A stretch of DNA of 64,000 bases. Origin: Caulobacter sp. 602-1 (GTDB lineage Bacteria > Pseudomonadota > Alphaproteobacteria > Caulobacterales > Caulobacteraceae). Shown here piece by piece: positions 8,739 to 16,650 of the stretch. Location of the stretch: the NCBI RefSeq assembly GCF_003931565.1, contig NZ_RRYI01000001.1, positions 496,001-560,000 on the forward strand. Reading direction: 5' to 3'. Made by a program: the position numbers and the translations under genes. Every line of letters starts with the position of its first letter. Position 1 is the stretch's first letter. Under the pieces are notes generated by a model. It was given only the letters and a program-made list of their open reading frames with translations. It was not told the origin of the DNA and searched no databases.

Positions 8739-10337
8739 ATGATGTCCGCATCCATGAAGGCTCTCGTGGCCCTGTTCGCCGCCAGCTGTCTGGCGTCCGC
8801 CTGTCCGGCGATCGCCGGGACGTCCGCGGACACCGAGCTGGACGCCCTGTTCGCTAAGGCGGCGACGTCGCCGCCGTTGCTGCGCGTGCTGTTGACCAAG
8901 TTGCCCAAGGGCGCGGACCTGCACAACCACGCGGGCGGCGGCACCTATGCCGAGGACTTCATCGCCTGGGCCGCGGCGGCCGATGGCTGTTTCTCCAGGT
9001 CGACCCAGTCCCTGGTATCGGCCCCTTGCGCCGGCGAGGCCAACGCCGATCGGGTTGCGCTGAAAGGCCTGCCCGAGCGAGACCCCGACCTCTACAGCGA
9101 CATCGTCGATGCGCTCTCCACCCGCCGCTTCGAGCAGGGGGTAGGCGATCCGGAAATCTCCGGCCATCGTCGTTTCTTCCGCACCTTTGGCCGCTCGGGA
9201 CGGGGCGGCGGCGAGGACCGCGGCGTGCGGATCCAGGCCGAGGCTCTGCGCCAGGCCGCGCTCGACAATACCCTGTATCTGGAGCTGATGGCCGGCTCGA
9301 GCGCCTCGCGGGCGGTCGTCCAGGCTTCGGCCGCCATCCCGTGGTCCGATCCGTGGGTCCAGACGGCCGACGGCTCGCCGCCTCAGCGCCTGGACGCCAG
9401 GATCCTGCAAGCCCGTCTCGATCAGCTGAAACCAGCCATCGCCAAGGCTACGCCGGCGGCGGTCGCGGAGGCTGACGCCAACGACAAGGCCATTGTCGCC
9501 CTCAATCGTTGTGAGACCGCCAAGCCCGAGCCGGCCTGCGATGTGACGCTGCGCTATCTGCTGTCGATCTCGCGCCAGCGCCCGCCCGAGGTGGTGTTCG
9601 GCCAGATGGCCGCCGCCTTCGCCCTGGTGAAGGCCGATCCGCGCTATGTCGGGATCAACATCCTGGAGCCCGAGGACGGGCCGGTGTCGCTGCGCGACTA
9701 CCGGCTGCACATGCGCCTCTTCGCCTTCTTCAAGACGCTGTATCCCGACGTGCCCCTGACCCTCCACGCGGGCGAGCTGGCCATGGGCCTGACGCCGCCG
9801 CGCGACCTGCGCTTCCATATCGCCGAGGCGGTCGAAATCGCCGGGGCCCGCCGTATCGGCCACGGGGTCGACATCGCCTACGAAGACGACGCCGAAAAGC
9901 TGTTGGCGCGCATGGCCCGCGACAAGATCGCCGTCGAGATCAACCTGACCAGCAACGACGTCATCCTGGGCGTGAAGGGCAAGGACCATCCGCTGCCGCT
10001 GTATCTGGCCGCCGGTGTGCCCGTGACCCTGTCTACGGACGACCTGGGCGTTTCACGCAGCGATCTGACCCACGAATACATGCGCGCGGTGCTGGAACAG
10101 GGCGTGCGCTACGGTCAGCTGAAGCAGATGTCGCGCGACAGCCTGACCTACTCTTTCCTGCAAGGCGCGAGCCTGTGGGATGGTCCCTGCGCCGACGCCA
10201 GCGGCCCGACGCCGTCCGGACCCTGCGCGGCGGTGCTGAAGACCAGCCCCAAGGCGCGCGATCAGTGGCGTCTGGAGCGGGCCTTCGACACCTTCGAGAC
10301 CCAGATGAAGGCTATCGTCCCGAAGCTCGCCCCGTAG
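8739..10337 (+). CDS. Exported adenosine deaminase-like protein
   Basis: A 532-aa amidohydrolase-superfamily protein of the adenosine/AMP deaminase type, which converts adenosine to inosine and ammonia. Zinc and catalytic motifs are present in order: DLHNHAGG (His62, His64), LHAGELAMG, RRIGHGVD and STDDLGVSRS, which supply the zinc-binding His and Asp and the catalytic Glu and His. It is longer than cytosolic Add (about 340 aa) because of an N-terminal segment and an insertion of about 100 residues before the barrel core; this recalls secreted ADGF/ADA2-type deaminases. A signal peptide with Cys residues (ALFAASCLASACPAIAG) makes a lipoprotein or soluble periplasmic form possible. AGGGGG precedes the ATG. 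Confidence 0.87.
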   Translation: MMSASMKALVALFAASCLASACPAIAGTSADTELDALFAKAATSPPLLRVLLTKLPKGADLHNHAGGGTYAEDFIAWAAAADGCFSRSTQSLVSAPCAGEANADRVALKGLPERDPDLYSDIVDALSTRRFEQGVGDPEISGHRRFFRTFGRSGRGGGEDRGVRIQAEALRQAALDNTLYLELMAGSSASRAVVQASAAIPWSDPWVQTADGSPPQRLDARILQARLDQLKPAIAKATPAAVAEADANDKAIVALNRCETAKPEPACDVTLRYLLSISRQRPPEVVFGQMAAAFALVKADPRYVGINILEPEDGPVSLRDYRLHMRLFAFFKTLYPDVPLTLHAGELAMGLTPPRDLRFHIAEAVEIAGARRIGHGVDIAYEDDAEKLLARMARDKIAVEINLTSNDVILGVKGKDHPLPLYLAAGVPVTLSTDDLGVSRSDLTHEYMRAVLEQGVRYGQLKQMSRDSLTYSFLQGASLWDGPCADASGPTPSGPCAAVLKTSPKARDQWRLERAFDTFETQMKAIVPKLAP

Positions 10338-10350
10338 AGCCTGTCCTGTT

Positions 10351-11706
10351 TCAGCCCGCCGTCATCCAGACGAAGCGGGCGACGAACAGGCCCGCGAGCA
10401 CGAACAGCAGCCAGTCGCCGCGTCGGGCCTGGCCGCGCACGATCTTCAGCGCCGCGAAGACCGTGACGCCGAACGCCAGGCCGTTGGCGATCGAGAAGGT
10501 GAGTGGAATGATGATCAGCGTCAGGAAGGCGGGCACGGCGGTGTAGGCGTCGTCCCAGTCGACCTCGGCCAGCGGCGCCATCATCAGGCCGCCGACGATG
10601 ATCAGGGCGGGGGCTGTCGCCGCCGCGGGGACCAGTTGGGCATAGGGCGCCACGAACACCGCCAGCAGGAACAGGATGCCGGTCACCACCGAGGCCAGGC
10701 CCGTGCGGCCGCCGGCCTGCACGCCAGCGGCGCTCTCGACATAACTGGTTACGGTGCTGGTGCCGACCACGGCTCCGACCATGGTCGCCACCGAGTCAGT
10801 GGTCAGGATGCGGTTCAGGCCCGGGATCTTGCCCGCCGCGTCGACAAGGCCGGCGCGCTTGGTCACCGCCACCAGGGTGCCGATGTTGTCGAAGATATCG
10901 ACGAACAGGAAGACGAAGATGATCTCGAGCAGGCCCAGGCCGTGCCCGCCGAAACCCAGGGCGCCGGCGATATCCAGCTTGAACGCCGTCTGCGTCATCG
11001 CGGTCAGGCTGTAGGGCTGAGGCGTGAACACGACCTGGCCGCACAGCCAGGCAATGATGCTGGTGACGACGATGCCGATCAGCAGGGCGCCCTTTACCCG
11101 CCAGGCGCTGAGGCCGGCGATCAGCAGCAGCCCCAGAAGCGCCAGGGCGGGACCTGGCTGACGCAGGTCGCCTAGGGCCACGAAGGTCGCCGGATTGCTG
11201 ACCACGATGCCGGCGTTCTTCAGACCGATGAAGGCGATGAACAGGCCGATGCCGCCAGCGACGGAGGCGAAGAGGTGTACGGGAATGGCCGCGATGATCA
11301 TCTGCCGGACGCCGGCCGCCGTCAGCAGCAGGAAGATCGCTCCCGACAGGAACACGCAGCCCAGACCGACCTGCCAGGGCACGCCCATCTGCAGCACGAC
11401 GGTGTAGGTGAAGTAGGCGTTCAAGCCCATGCCGGGCGCCAGGGCGAGGGGCACGTTGGCGACCAAGCCCATGGCCAGGGTGGCGAATCCGGCGGCGATG
11501 CAGGTGGCCACGGCCACGGCGGCGACCGGAAGGCCCGCATCGGACAGGATCGCCGGGTTGACCATGATGATATAGGCCATGGCGACAAATGTCGTGGCCC
11601 CGGCCAGGATTTCGGTCCGAACGCTGGACCCCCGCGCGCTGATCCCGAAGTGACGGTCCAGCGCGGCTGTCGTTCCAGTCGCGCCTTGCGAGGCCTTGCC
11701 GCTCAT
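10351..11706 (-). CDS. AzgA-family (NCS2) purine permease
   Basis: A 451-aa inner-membrane protein with about 12-13 hydrophobic segments. It belongs to the AzgA branch of the NCS2 transporters, proton symporters for adenine, guanine and hypoxanthine. Diagnostic stretches are FVAMAYIIMVNPAILSDAG near residue 37, the GMGLNAYFTYTV loop and the VFLFVDIFDNIGTLVAV segment with its conserved acidic and Asn residues. Start: ATG with GGGAAGA upstream; the frame runs on to 11769 without support. It is convergent with the deaminase gene (13-base gap) and divergent from the MTAP/PNP-like gene. It would import the free bases left after periplasmic nucleoside cleavage. Confidence 0.9.
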   Translation of the reverse strand: MSGKASQGATGTTAALDRHFGISARGSSVRTEILAGATTFVAMAYIIMVNPAILSDAGLPVAAVAVATCIAAGFATLAMGLVANVPLALAPGMGLNAYFTYTVVLQMGVPWQVGLGCVFLSGAIFLLLTAAGVRQMIIAAIPVHLFASVAGGIGLFIAFIGLKNAGIVVSNPATFVALGDLRQPGPALALLGLLLIAGLSAWRVKGALLIGIVVTSIIAWLCGQVVFTPQPYSLTAMTQTAFKLDIAGALGFGGHGLGLLEIIFVFLFVDIFDNIGTLVAVTKRAGLVDAAGKIPGLNRILTTDSVATMVGAVVGTSTVTSYVESAAGVQAGGRTGLASVVTGILFLLAVFVAPYAQLVPAAATAPALIIVGGLMMAPLAEVDWDDAYTAVPAFLTLIIIPLTFSIANGLAFGVTVFAALKIVRGQARRGDWLLFVLAGLFVARFVWMTAG

Positions 11707-11879
11707 AGGTCTTCCCGATCCTTCGCCGTGCCCCCGAGGAGGGCGCCGGTACGCCAAATAAGAGGGCAATTCGCGCGGGATGCGCGCGACGTCCCTGAAG
11801 CCAGGCGCGCCATGGCGACGGACCTCGTTCTTCGTCGCTAGACAGATAGCGGCGACGTGGCCGCGTGGGGTGTTGGATA

Positions 11880-12908
11880 ATGAAGCTGTTACTTACTGGC
11901 GTGAGATCGGCGACCGATGCCGAATGTGTTGGCGCGTTGCGCCCGTCGCGCGGGCGCCTGCTCGACGCGAGAACAGGTTTCGCCAGGCCGGGGCGCGGAG
12001 CCGGCTGGAGATTCGCCTTGGGATCCGCTCTGGCGGGCTTTGTGGCGATGGTCTCGGCGGGAATGGCCATGGCCCAGACCGTGGCGACCGCGCCATGCAA
12101 AGCCACCATCGCCGTCATCGGTGGGACCTATCTGAACGACGCGTTGCTGAATTCCAGCTACCTGGGTCAGACATTCCGCATCCAGACCCCGGTGGGGGAG
12201 TCGCCCGAGATCGCGTGCGGCAAGGCCAATGGCGTCGACTTCTACTACATCCACGGCCACGGGCAGGGGCGCTGGGTCGAGACCTGGACGGCGCTCTACA
12301 AGCTGGGCGTCAAGGAAGCGATCGGCGGGGCGACGGCCGGCGGCGTCAATCCCGAGATGAAGACTCGCGACTTCGTGGTCCCCAGCGACTTCATCGACTT
12401 CAACATCTCGCGGCCGCGCGCCTTGCCCAAGCAGATCTACGCCGCGGGCGAGACCATCCTGCCGCGCTACACGCCGGCGACGGACCCGCTTCTGGACGAC
12501 ATCCTGGTCGACGAAACCCGCAAGCGCCTAGCCGCCGACGCCTCGCTGAAAGACATCAGGGTCCACAAGGGCGGCGTGGTGATCCAAGCAGCGGGCGGGC
12601 GGTTCGAGACGCCGGCCGAGATCCGCTTCTTCAAGCAGATCGGCGGCGACATGGTGACCATGAACGTGGGGTCCGAAATGGCCTATGCCCGCATGGCCGG
12701 CGTCAACTACGCGAGCCTGGTCGTCATATCCAATCCGGCCGAGGGCTTGGGTGATTGGCGCTTCGAGGACCTGACCGCTATCTATCGGTCGCTCAACAAG
12801 GTCTCGCTGGACATCGTCATCGCGGCTCTCCCGCGCATCGCGGGTCTGGCGGGAAAGCCGCGTGTCGGCGATGCGCTGCGCATCCATCCGGAAATGACCA
12901 GCAAATAG
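11880..12908 (+). CDS. Exported MTAP/purine nucleoside phosphorylase-like protein
   Basis: A protein of up to 342 aa in the methylthioadenosine phosphorylase/PNP family, which splits purine nucleosides into base and ribose-1-phosphate. Family landmarks are IAVIGGTYL at the core start, TPVGESPEI, YIHGHGQGRW, GATAGGVNP, DFVVPSDFID and the substrate-binding MNVGSEMAYARMAGV. Cytosolic members lack a leader, but here a signal peptide (FALGSALAGFVAMVSAGMAMAQ, near residues 46-67) precedes the core, placing it in the periplasm. The region before that leader is Arg-rich and the start is uncertain; ATG 11880 has GGGG upstream, and a GTG at 11865 is an alternative. It could be a hydrolase rather than a phosphorylase. 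Confidence 0.78.
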   Translation: MKLLLTGVRSATDAECVGALRPSRGRLLDARTGFARPGRGAGWRFALGSALAGFVAMVSAGMAMAQTVATAPCKATIAVIGGTYLNDALLNSSYLGQTFRIQTPVGESPEIACGKANGVDFYYIHGHGQGRWVETWTALYKLGVKEAIGGATAGGVNPEMKTRDFVVPSDFIDFNISRPRALPKQIYAAGETILPRYTPATDPLLDDILVDETRKRLAADASLKDIRVHKGGVVIQAAGGRFETPAEIRFFKQIGGDMVTMNVGSEMAYARMAGVNYASLVVISNPAEGLGDWRFEDLTAIYRSLNKVSLDIVIAALPRIAGLAGKPRVGDALRIHPEMTSK

Positions 12909-13143
12909 CGCCTCACATCGGCAAGGGCGGTGAGTTGCGCTTTCGTCAGTTTCGCTCGAACGATCTGGTCGATCTCGATGACGATCGCGGTCGGCTCTCG
13001 GTCGGCGGCCGCGGCCGCCGACATCGGCCTACGTCCATGTTCGCCGCGCCGGAGTCTGGCGGGCGATTTCGGCGCACGTGGTCAAGCTCGAATGGCTGAT
13101 CCTCAGACGATGCAAGCCAATGGGGCAATCGGGCGTCACAAGC

Positions 13144-14358
13144 CTATATCCCGCCTCCCGACCCCCTCTCCAAAGCGCCCGTCGGTAGCGGCCCGTCATA
13201 GCTGGCTCGGGCGCTGCGACCGATCATCGGCTCGGCCATGGCCTCCTGTGCGTGCGCGATCCAGCCGATGGCCCGGCCGATGGTGCCCAACGCCAGTTCA
13301 TTGCCGGCCAGGCCCAGGCGATGACCCAGGAAGGCCAGCAGCACGATGACGCCCGGTTCGCGCGAGGTCAGGTCCGTGACGACGCCAACGGCTGTCTCCA
13401 GCCGTTGGAACAGAGGGTCGTGGACCAGGCCGGCGCGGCAGGCCGACAGCAGGGCCTGGGCGCGCCGGTCGCCACCCCTGTGCATCGGCAGGGTCTCGAA
13501 ACCCGCCAGGTCCTCACCGGCCCGGAAGCGCGAGATGATCGGCTGGGCTGGATCGGCGGCGCCGAGGATTTCCAACACCAGACGGCGAACGGCTTCGTAA
13601 CGCTGGATCTTGGCCTTCTGACCGGTGGCCGCGACCAGGCCGACCAGCACCGCCGCATAGGGTGTCAGTCCTGTGCTGGCCGCCGCCCGCACGGCGTGGG
13701 TGGTGGCGGCGAACTCGTGGTCGGCGATCAGGATCAGAGCGCGCCGGATCAGGTCGGCGAAAACCAGGTCCGCGCCCAATGTGTCGGCGATCGCGCGATG
13801 CACCGGCGCGGGCGACGGTGCGTCTGCGCCCAGGATCAGCGCGGTCAGCCAGCGCAGGGCGTCCGCGCCGGAGGCGGCGAAGCCGGCCGGAGACAGGTCG
13901 AAGGCCCGCGGGTTGGCGCGCTCGATCAGCGGCAGCATCGACATCGCCCGGTCGAGCGTTGGGGCGTCTTGCAGGGCGGCCAGCATCGCCGGGAGCATGG
14001 GTGGCGCGTGCGGCAGGCGATCCGTGAAGATCTGATCCGCCGGAGCCTGCCAGAGCAAGGCCGCGACATCCTCGACGCTTGCACGGTCGGCCAGGTCGAC
14101 GACGTCATGGCCGCGATAATAGGTGCCGGTGGCCGTTAGAAGGGTGATGCGCGTGGACGGGGCGGGCGGTTCGCCGCCCTGCGGCTCGAAGGACGCCAGC
14201 AGCGCCAGGATGTCGGCGCGCCAGTAGCGGCGGCGCCGGGTGCCCGGCACGGCGAACGACCGCAGCCCCTTGCGACTGACATACGAGTACAGCGTCGGAA
14301 CCGAGATTCCGAGCGCTTCGGCCGCTTCCGGCGCGTCCATGTAAAGATCATCGCTCAT
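13144..14358 (-). CDS. HTH-citrate synthase fusion protein, probable ligand-sensing regulator
   Basis: A 404-aa protein with two parts. Residues 1-60 form an excisionase/MerR-like helix-turn-helix (APEAAEALGISVPTLYSYVSRKG, given in pieces: AEALGISVPTLYSYV then GTRRRRYWRADI). Residues 75-400 are citrate-synthase-like: TGTYYRGHDVVDLA, ADHEFAATTHAVRAAASTG (the conserved substrate-binding His region) and a C-terminal RSARASYDGP. All three catalytic residues of citrate synthase appear lost: the GPxHGGAN His is replaced by TGQKAKIQ, the GFGHRVY His by GFETLPM and the VDF Asp by VIV. A sensor of a citrate-like ligand is therefore more likely than an enzyme. Start: ATG after GGAGAAAGG. It is divergent from a TonB receptor, with palindromes between them. 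Confidence 0.78.
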   Translation of the reverse strand: MSDDLYMDAPEAAEALGISVPTLYSYVSRKGLRSFAVPGTRRRRYWRADILALLASFEPQGGEPPAPSTRITLLTATGTYYRGHDVVDLADRASVEDVAALLWQAPADQIFTDRLPHAPPMLPAMLAALQDAPTLDRAMSMLPLIERANPRAFDLSPAGFAASGADALRWLTALILGADAPSPAPVHRAIADTLGADLVFADLIRRALILIADHEFAATTHAVRAAASTGLTPYAAVLVGLVAATGQKAKIQRYEAVRRLVLEILGAADPAQPIISRFRAGEDLAGFETLPMHRGGDRRAQALLSACRAGLVHDPLFQRLETAVGVVTDLTSREPGVIVLLAFLGHRLGLAGNELALGTIGRAIGWIAHAQEAMAEPMIGRSARASYDGPLPTGALERGSGGGI

Positions 14359-14375
14359 GGGCCTTTCTCCAAACA

Positions 14376-14409
14376 TTGACGCAATTCGTCAAGATTGACG
14401 AACGTTGAT
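14376..14409. promoter_or_regulatory. Putative operator between HTH-citrate synthase gene and TonB receptor
   Basis: TTGACG (14376-14381) and CGTCAA (14387-14392) form a perfect inverted repeat with spacer CAATT. A further TTGACG follows at 14395-14400, then the palindrome AACGTT. The cluster lies 17 bases upstream of the regulator's start and 62 bases upstream of the receptor's, where a divergent promoter would be controlled. The likely binder is the HTH protein itself (inference). Confidence 0.5.
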
Positions 14410-14471
14410 GCGCTGTGTGTCCTTGCGCTCAAGACGGCCGTAGAGCCGCATCAGAGGGAAAGGAAACAGCC

Positions 14472-16640
14472 ATGAAGAAGGCGATCATCGCTGCCGCGCC
14501 GCTGGGCGTCGCATTGGCCGCCGCGGCGTCCGCCGTCGCCGCGCAGGTCTCGACCGCACCGCAGCCGTCCGCCACGATCGAGGAGGTCGTGGTCACGGCC
14601 CAGCGCCGGGCGGAGAACGTCCAGAACGTGCCGATCACCATGAACGTCTTCGGCGCCAAGCAGGTCGAGCAGGCCCGCATCACCGAGGTGAGCGAGGTCG
14701 CAAACCGCACCGTCGGTCTGAACTTTGACGCCTTCCCGACCAGCCAGCCGCGGCCCGCCATCCGCGGCATCGGCTCGTCCGACCGCGGGGCGGCGGGCGA
14801 TCCGTCGACGGCGGTCTTCATCGACGAGGTCTATATGGGCCGGCCGGCGGCCGTGGCCTTCGACGCTTTCGACGTCGAGCGCATCGAGGTGCTCAAGGGC
14901 CCGCAGGGGACGCTTTGGGGCAAGAATGTCGTCGGCGGCGCGCTGCACGTGGTCAGCCGCCGGCCCAGCCTAGCCGGTTTCGACGCGAGCGTCGCAGCGA
15001 CCTTGGGCAATTACGACCGGCGCGAGCTGGCGGCCTACGCCAACCTGCCGCTGGGCGACACCGTGGCCCTGCGGATCAGCGCCAGCACCCGCCAGCACGA
15101 CGGCTTCGTGCGCAACCTCTACCTGAACAATCGCGTGCAGGACGAGGACACCCAGAGCCTGCGCGCCCAACTGCTGTTCAAGCCGAACGACCGCCTGACG
15201 GCCCTGATCGCCGCCGACGGCACGCGCAATCGCGCCACCTTGCCCGCGCGTCACACGATCGGCGTCGATCCGGCTAGCTCCAGCGCGGCGGTCTGGCGCA
15301 ACGCCGTCGACCGCGATCCGGGCGTCACCCGGATGGACATCAACGGCGGCGACGATCGCGACACCTACGGCCTGAGGTTCAATCTCGACTACGACTTCGG
15401 CGCCGCCATCCTGTCGTATGTCGGCAGCTATCGCTGGCTGGACTACGACTCTTTCGGGGATGGCGACGGCGGCAATCCGACCACCAACCGCATCAATATC
15501 CGCGGCGGCCAGTACGAGGAGACCGAGTTCTGGAGCCAGGAACTGCGTCTGACGGCGGCGCCGGGTGGGCCGCTGTCCTGGGTAACGGGGCTCTATCTTT
15601 ACCGCGCCGACACCAGCCGCACCGATCTGCTGGTGCTGGACAGCCCACCGGCGCCGTCGAACACGTTCCTGGCTCGCGACCAGTACGACCAGAAGAATGT
15701 GACCGACAGCGCCGCGGCTTTCGCCGATGTCACCTACGCCCTGACCGATCGCCTGAAGGTCTTCGGCGGCTTGCGCTATTCGCGCGACAAGAAGGACTAC
15801 GGCGTCTCGACCCAGGCCAGCACGGCCTTGGTCCGCGCAGCCAGCCGCTATGCGGTGCGCGCCTCGGACTCATGGAACCAGCTGACCTGGCGCCTGGGCG
15901 GCAACTATGAACTGTCCGACGCCGCCATGGTCTATGGCTCGGTCTCGACGGGCTTCAAGAGTGGCGGCTACCAGGACACCCCCTCGACGCCGGCCTCGGC
16001 CGCCACGCCCTTCGACGCCGAGATCGCCACGTCGTATGAGATTGGCTTGAAGAGCCAGCTGCTGGGCCGCACCCTGCTGTTCAATCCCAGCCTGTTCTGG
16101 ATCGACTACGACGACCTGCAGGTTCGCCGGACGGTCGGCTTCGACACCATCACGACCAACGCGGGCTCGGCGCGCATCCGTGGGGCCGAGGTGACGGCGC
16201 AGTGGACGCCGGGCGGCGGATTTTCGCTGGGCGCGGCCTACGCTTTCACCGACGCGCGCTTCGTCGATCTCGTCACCGGTGGGGCTGATCTGTCGGGCAA
16301 CCGGCTGAACCGCAATCCGCGCCACAAGATCTCGCTGTCGCCGGCCTACGAGCGGGCGCTGGCGAGCGGCGGGACGGCGTTCGGCGCGGTGGACGTCAAC
16401 TACGAGAGCTTCATCTTCGATGATATCGACAACAATCCTATCAACGTCCGGCCGGCGCGGACCCTGGTCGATGCGCGGCTGGGCTATCGCAGCCCCGACG
16501 GACGTTGGGAGGCGATGCTCTGGGGCAAGAACCTGACGGACGAGGTGACCATCACCCACCAGTACATTCTCGCGGGCGGCCAGTTCGCCTATTTCGGTCC
16601 GCCCCGGACGTACGGCGCGACCCTGCGCTGGCGCTACTGA
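14472..16640 (+). CDS. TonB-dependent receptor
   Basis: A 722-aa outer-membrane receptor: signal peptide to about residue 25 (ending AVAAQ), TonB box IEEVVVTAQRR near residue 38, plug domain with RPAIRGIGSSDRG and ERIEVLKGPQGTLWGKN, then a 22-strand-type barrel ending GATLRWRY with the expected aromatic last residue. There is no STN domain. Start: ATG after AGGGAAAGGAAACAGCC. It is the first gene of an operon with CitMHS (11-base gap), AtuA-like and DUF4387 genes and is divergent from the HTH-citrate synthase gene. This suggests the substrate is a carboxylate or a metal-carboxylate complex rather than a classical siderophore (inference). Confidence 0.88.
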   Translation: MKKAIIAAAPLGVALAAAASAVAAQVSTAPQPSATIEEVVVTAQRRAENVQNVPITMNVFGAKQVEQARITEVSEVANRTVGLNFDAFPTSQPRPAIRGIGSSDRGAAGDPSTAVFIDEVYMGRPAAVAFDAFDVERIEVLKGPQGTLWGKNVVGGALHVVSRRPSLAGFDASVAATLGNYDRRELAAYANLPLGDTVALRISASTRQHDGFVRNLYLNNRVQDEDTQSLRAQLLFKPNDRLTALIAADGTRNRATLPARHTIGVDPASSSAAVWRNAVDRDPGVTRMDINGGDDRDTYGLRFNLDYDFGAAILSYVGSYRWLDYDSFGDGDGGNPTTNRINIRGGQYEETEFWSQELRLTAAPGGPLSWVTGLYLYRADTSRTDLLVLDSPPAPSNTFLARDQYDQKNVTDSAAAFADVTYALTDRLKVFGGLRYSRDKKDYGVSTQASTALVRAASRYAVRASDSWNQLTWRLGGNYELSDAAMVYGSVSTGFKSGGYQDTPSTPASAATPFDAEIATSYEIGLKSQLLGRTLLFNPSLFWIDYDDLQVRRTVGFDTITTNAGSARIRGAEVTAQWTPGGGFSLGAAYAFTDARFVDLVTGGADLSGNRLNRNPRHKISLSPAYERALASGGTAFGAVDVNYESFIFDDIDNNPINVRPARTLVDARLGYRSPDGRWEAMLWGKNLTDEVTITHQYILAGGQFAYFGPPRTYGATLRWRY

Positions 16641-16650
16641 GGGGGCGGCG

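Noticed and set aside
12782..13024. Minus-strand ORF of 80 codons downstream of the MTAP-like gene
   Set aside because: Its first 35 residues look protein-like, but most of the frame is antisense to the MTAP-like gene and no ribosome site is evident; it may be a relic.
13144..14358. Active citrate or methylcitrate synthase
   Set aside because: All three catalytic residues seem to be missing by eye alignment, and a DNA-binding domain is attached.
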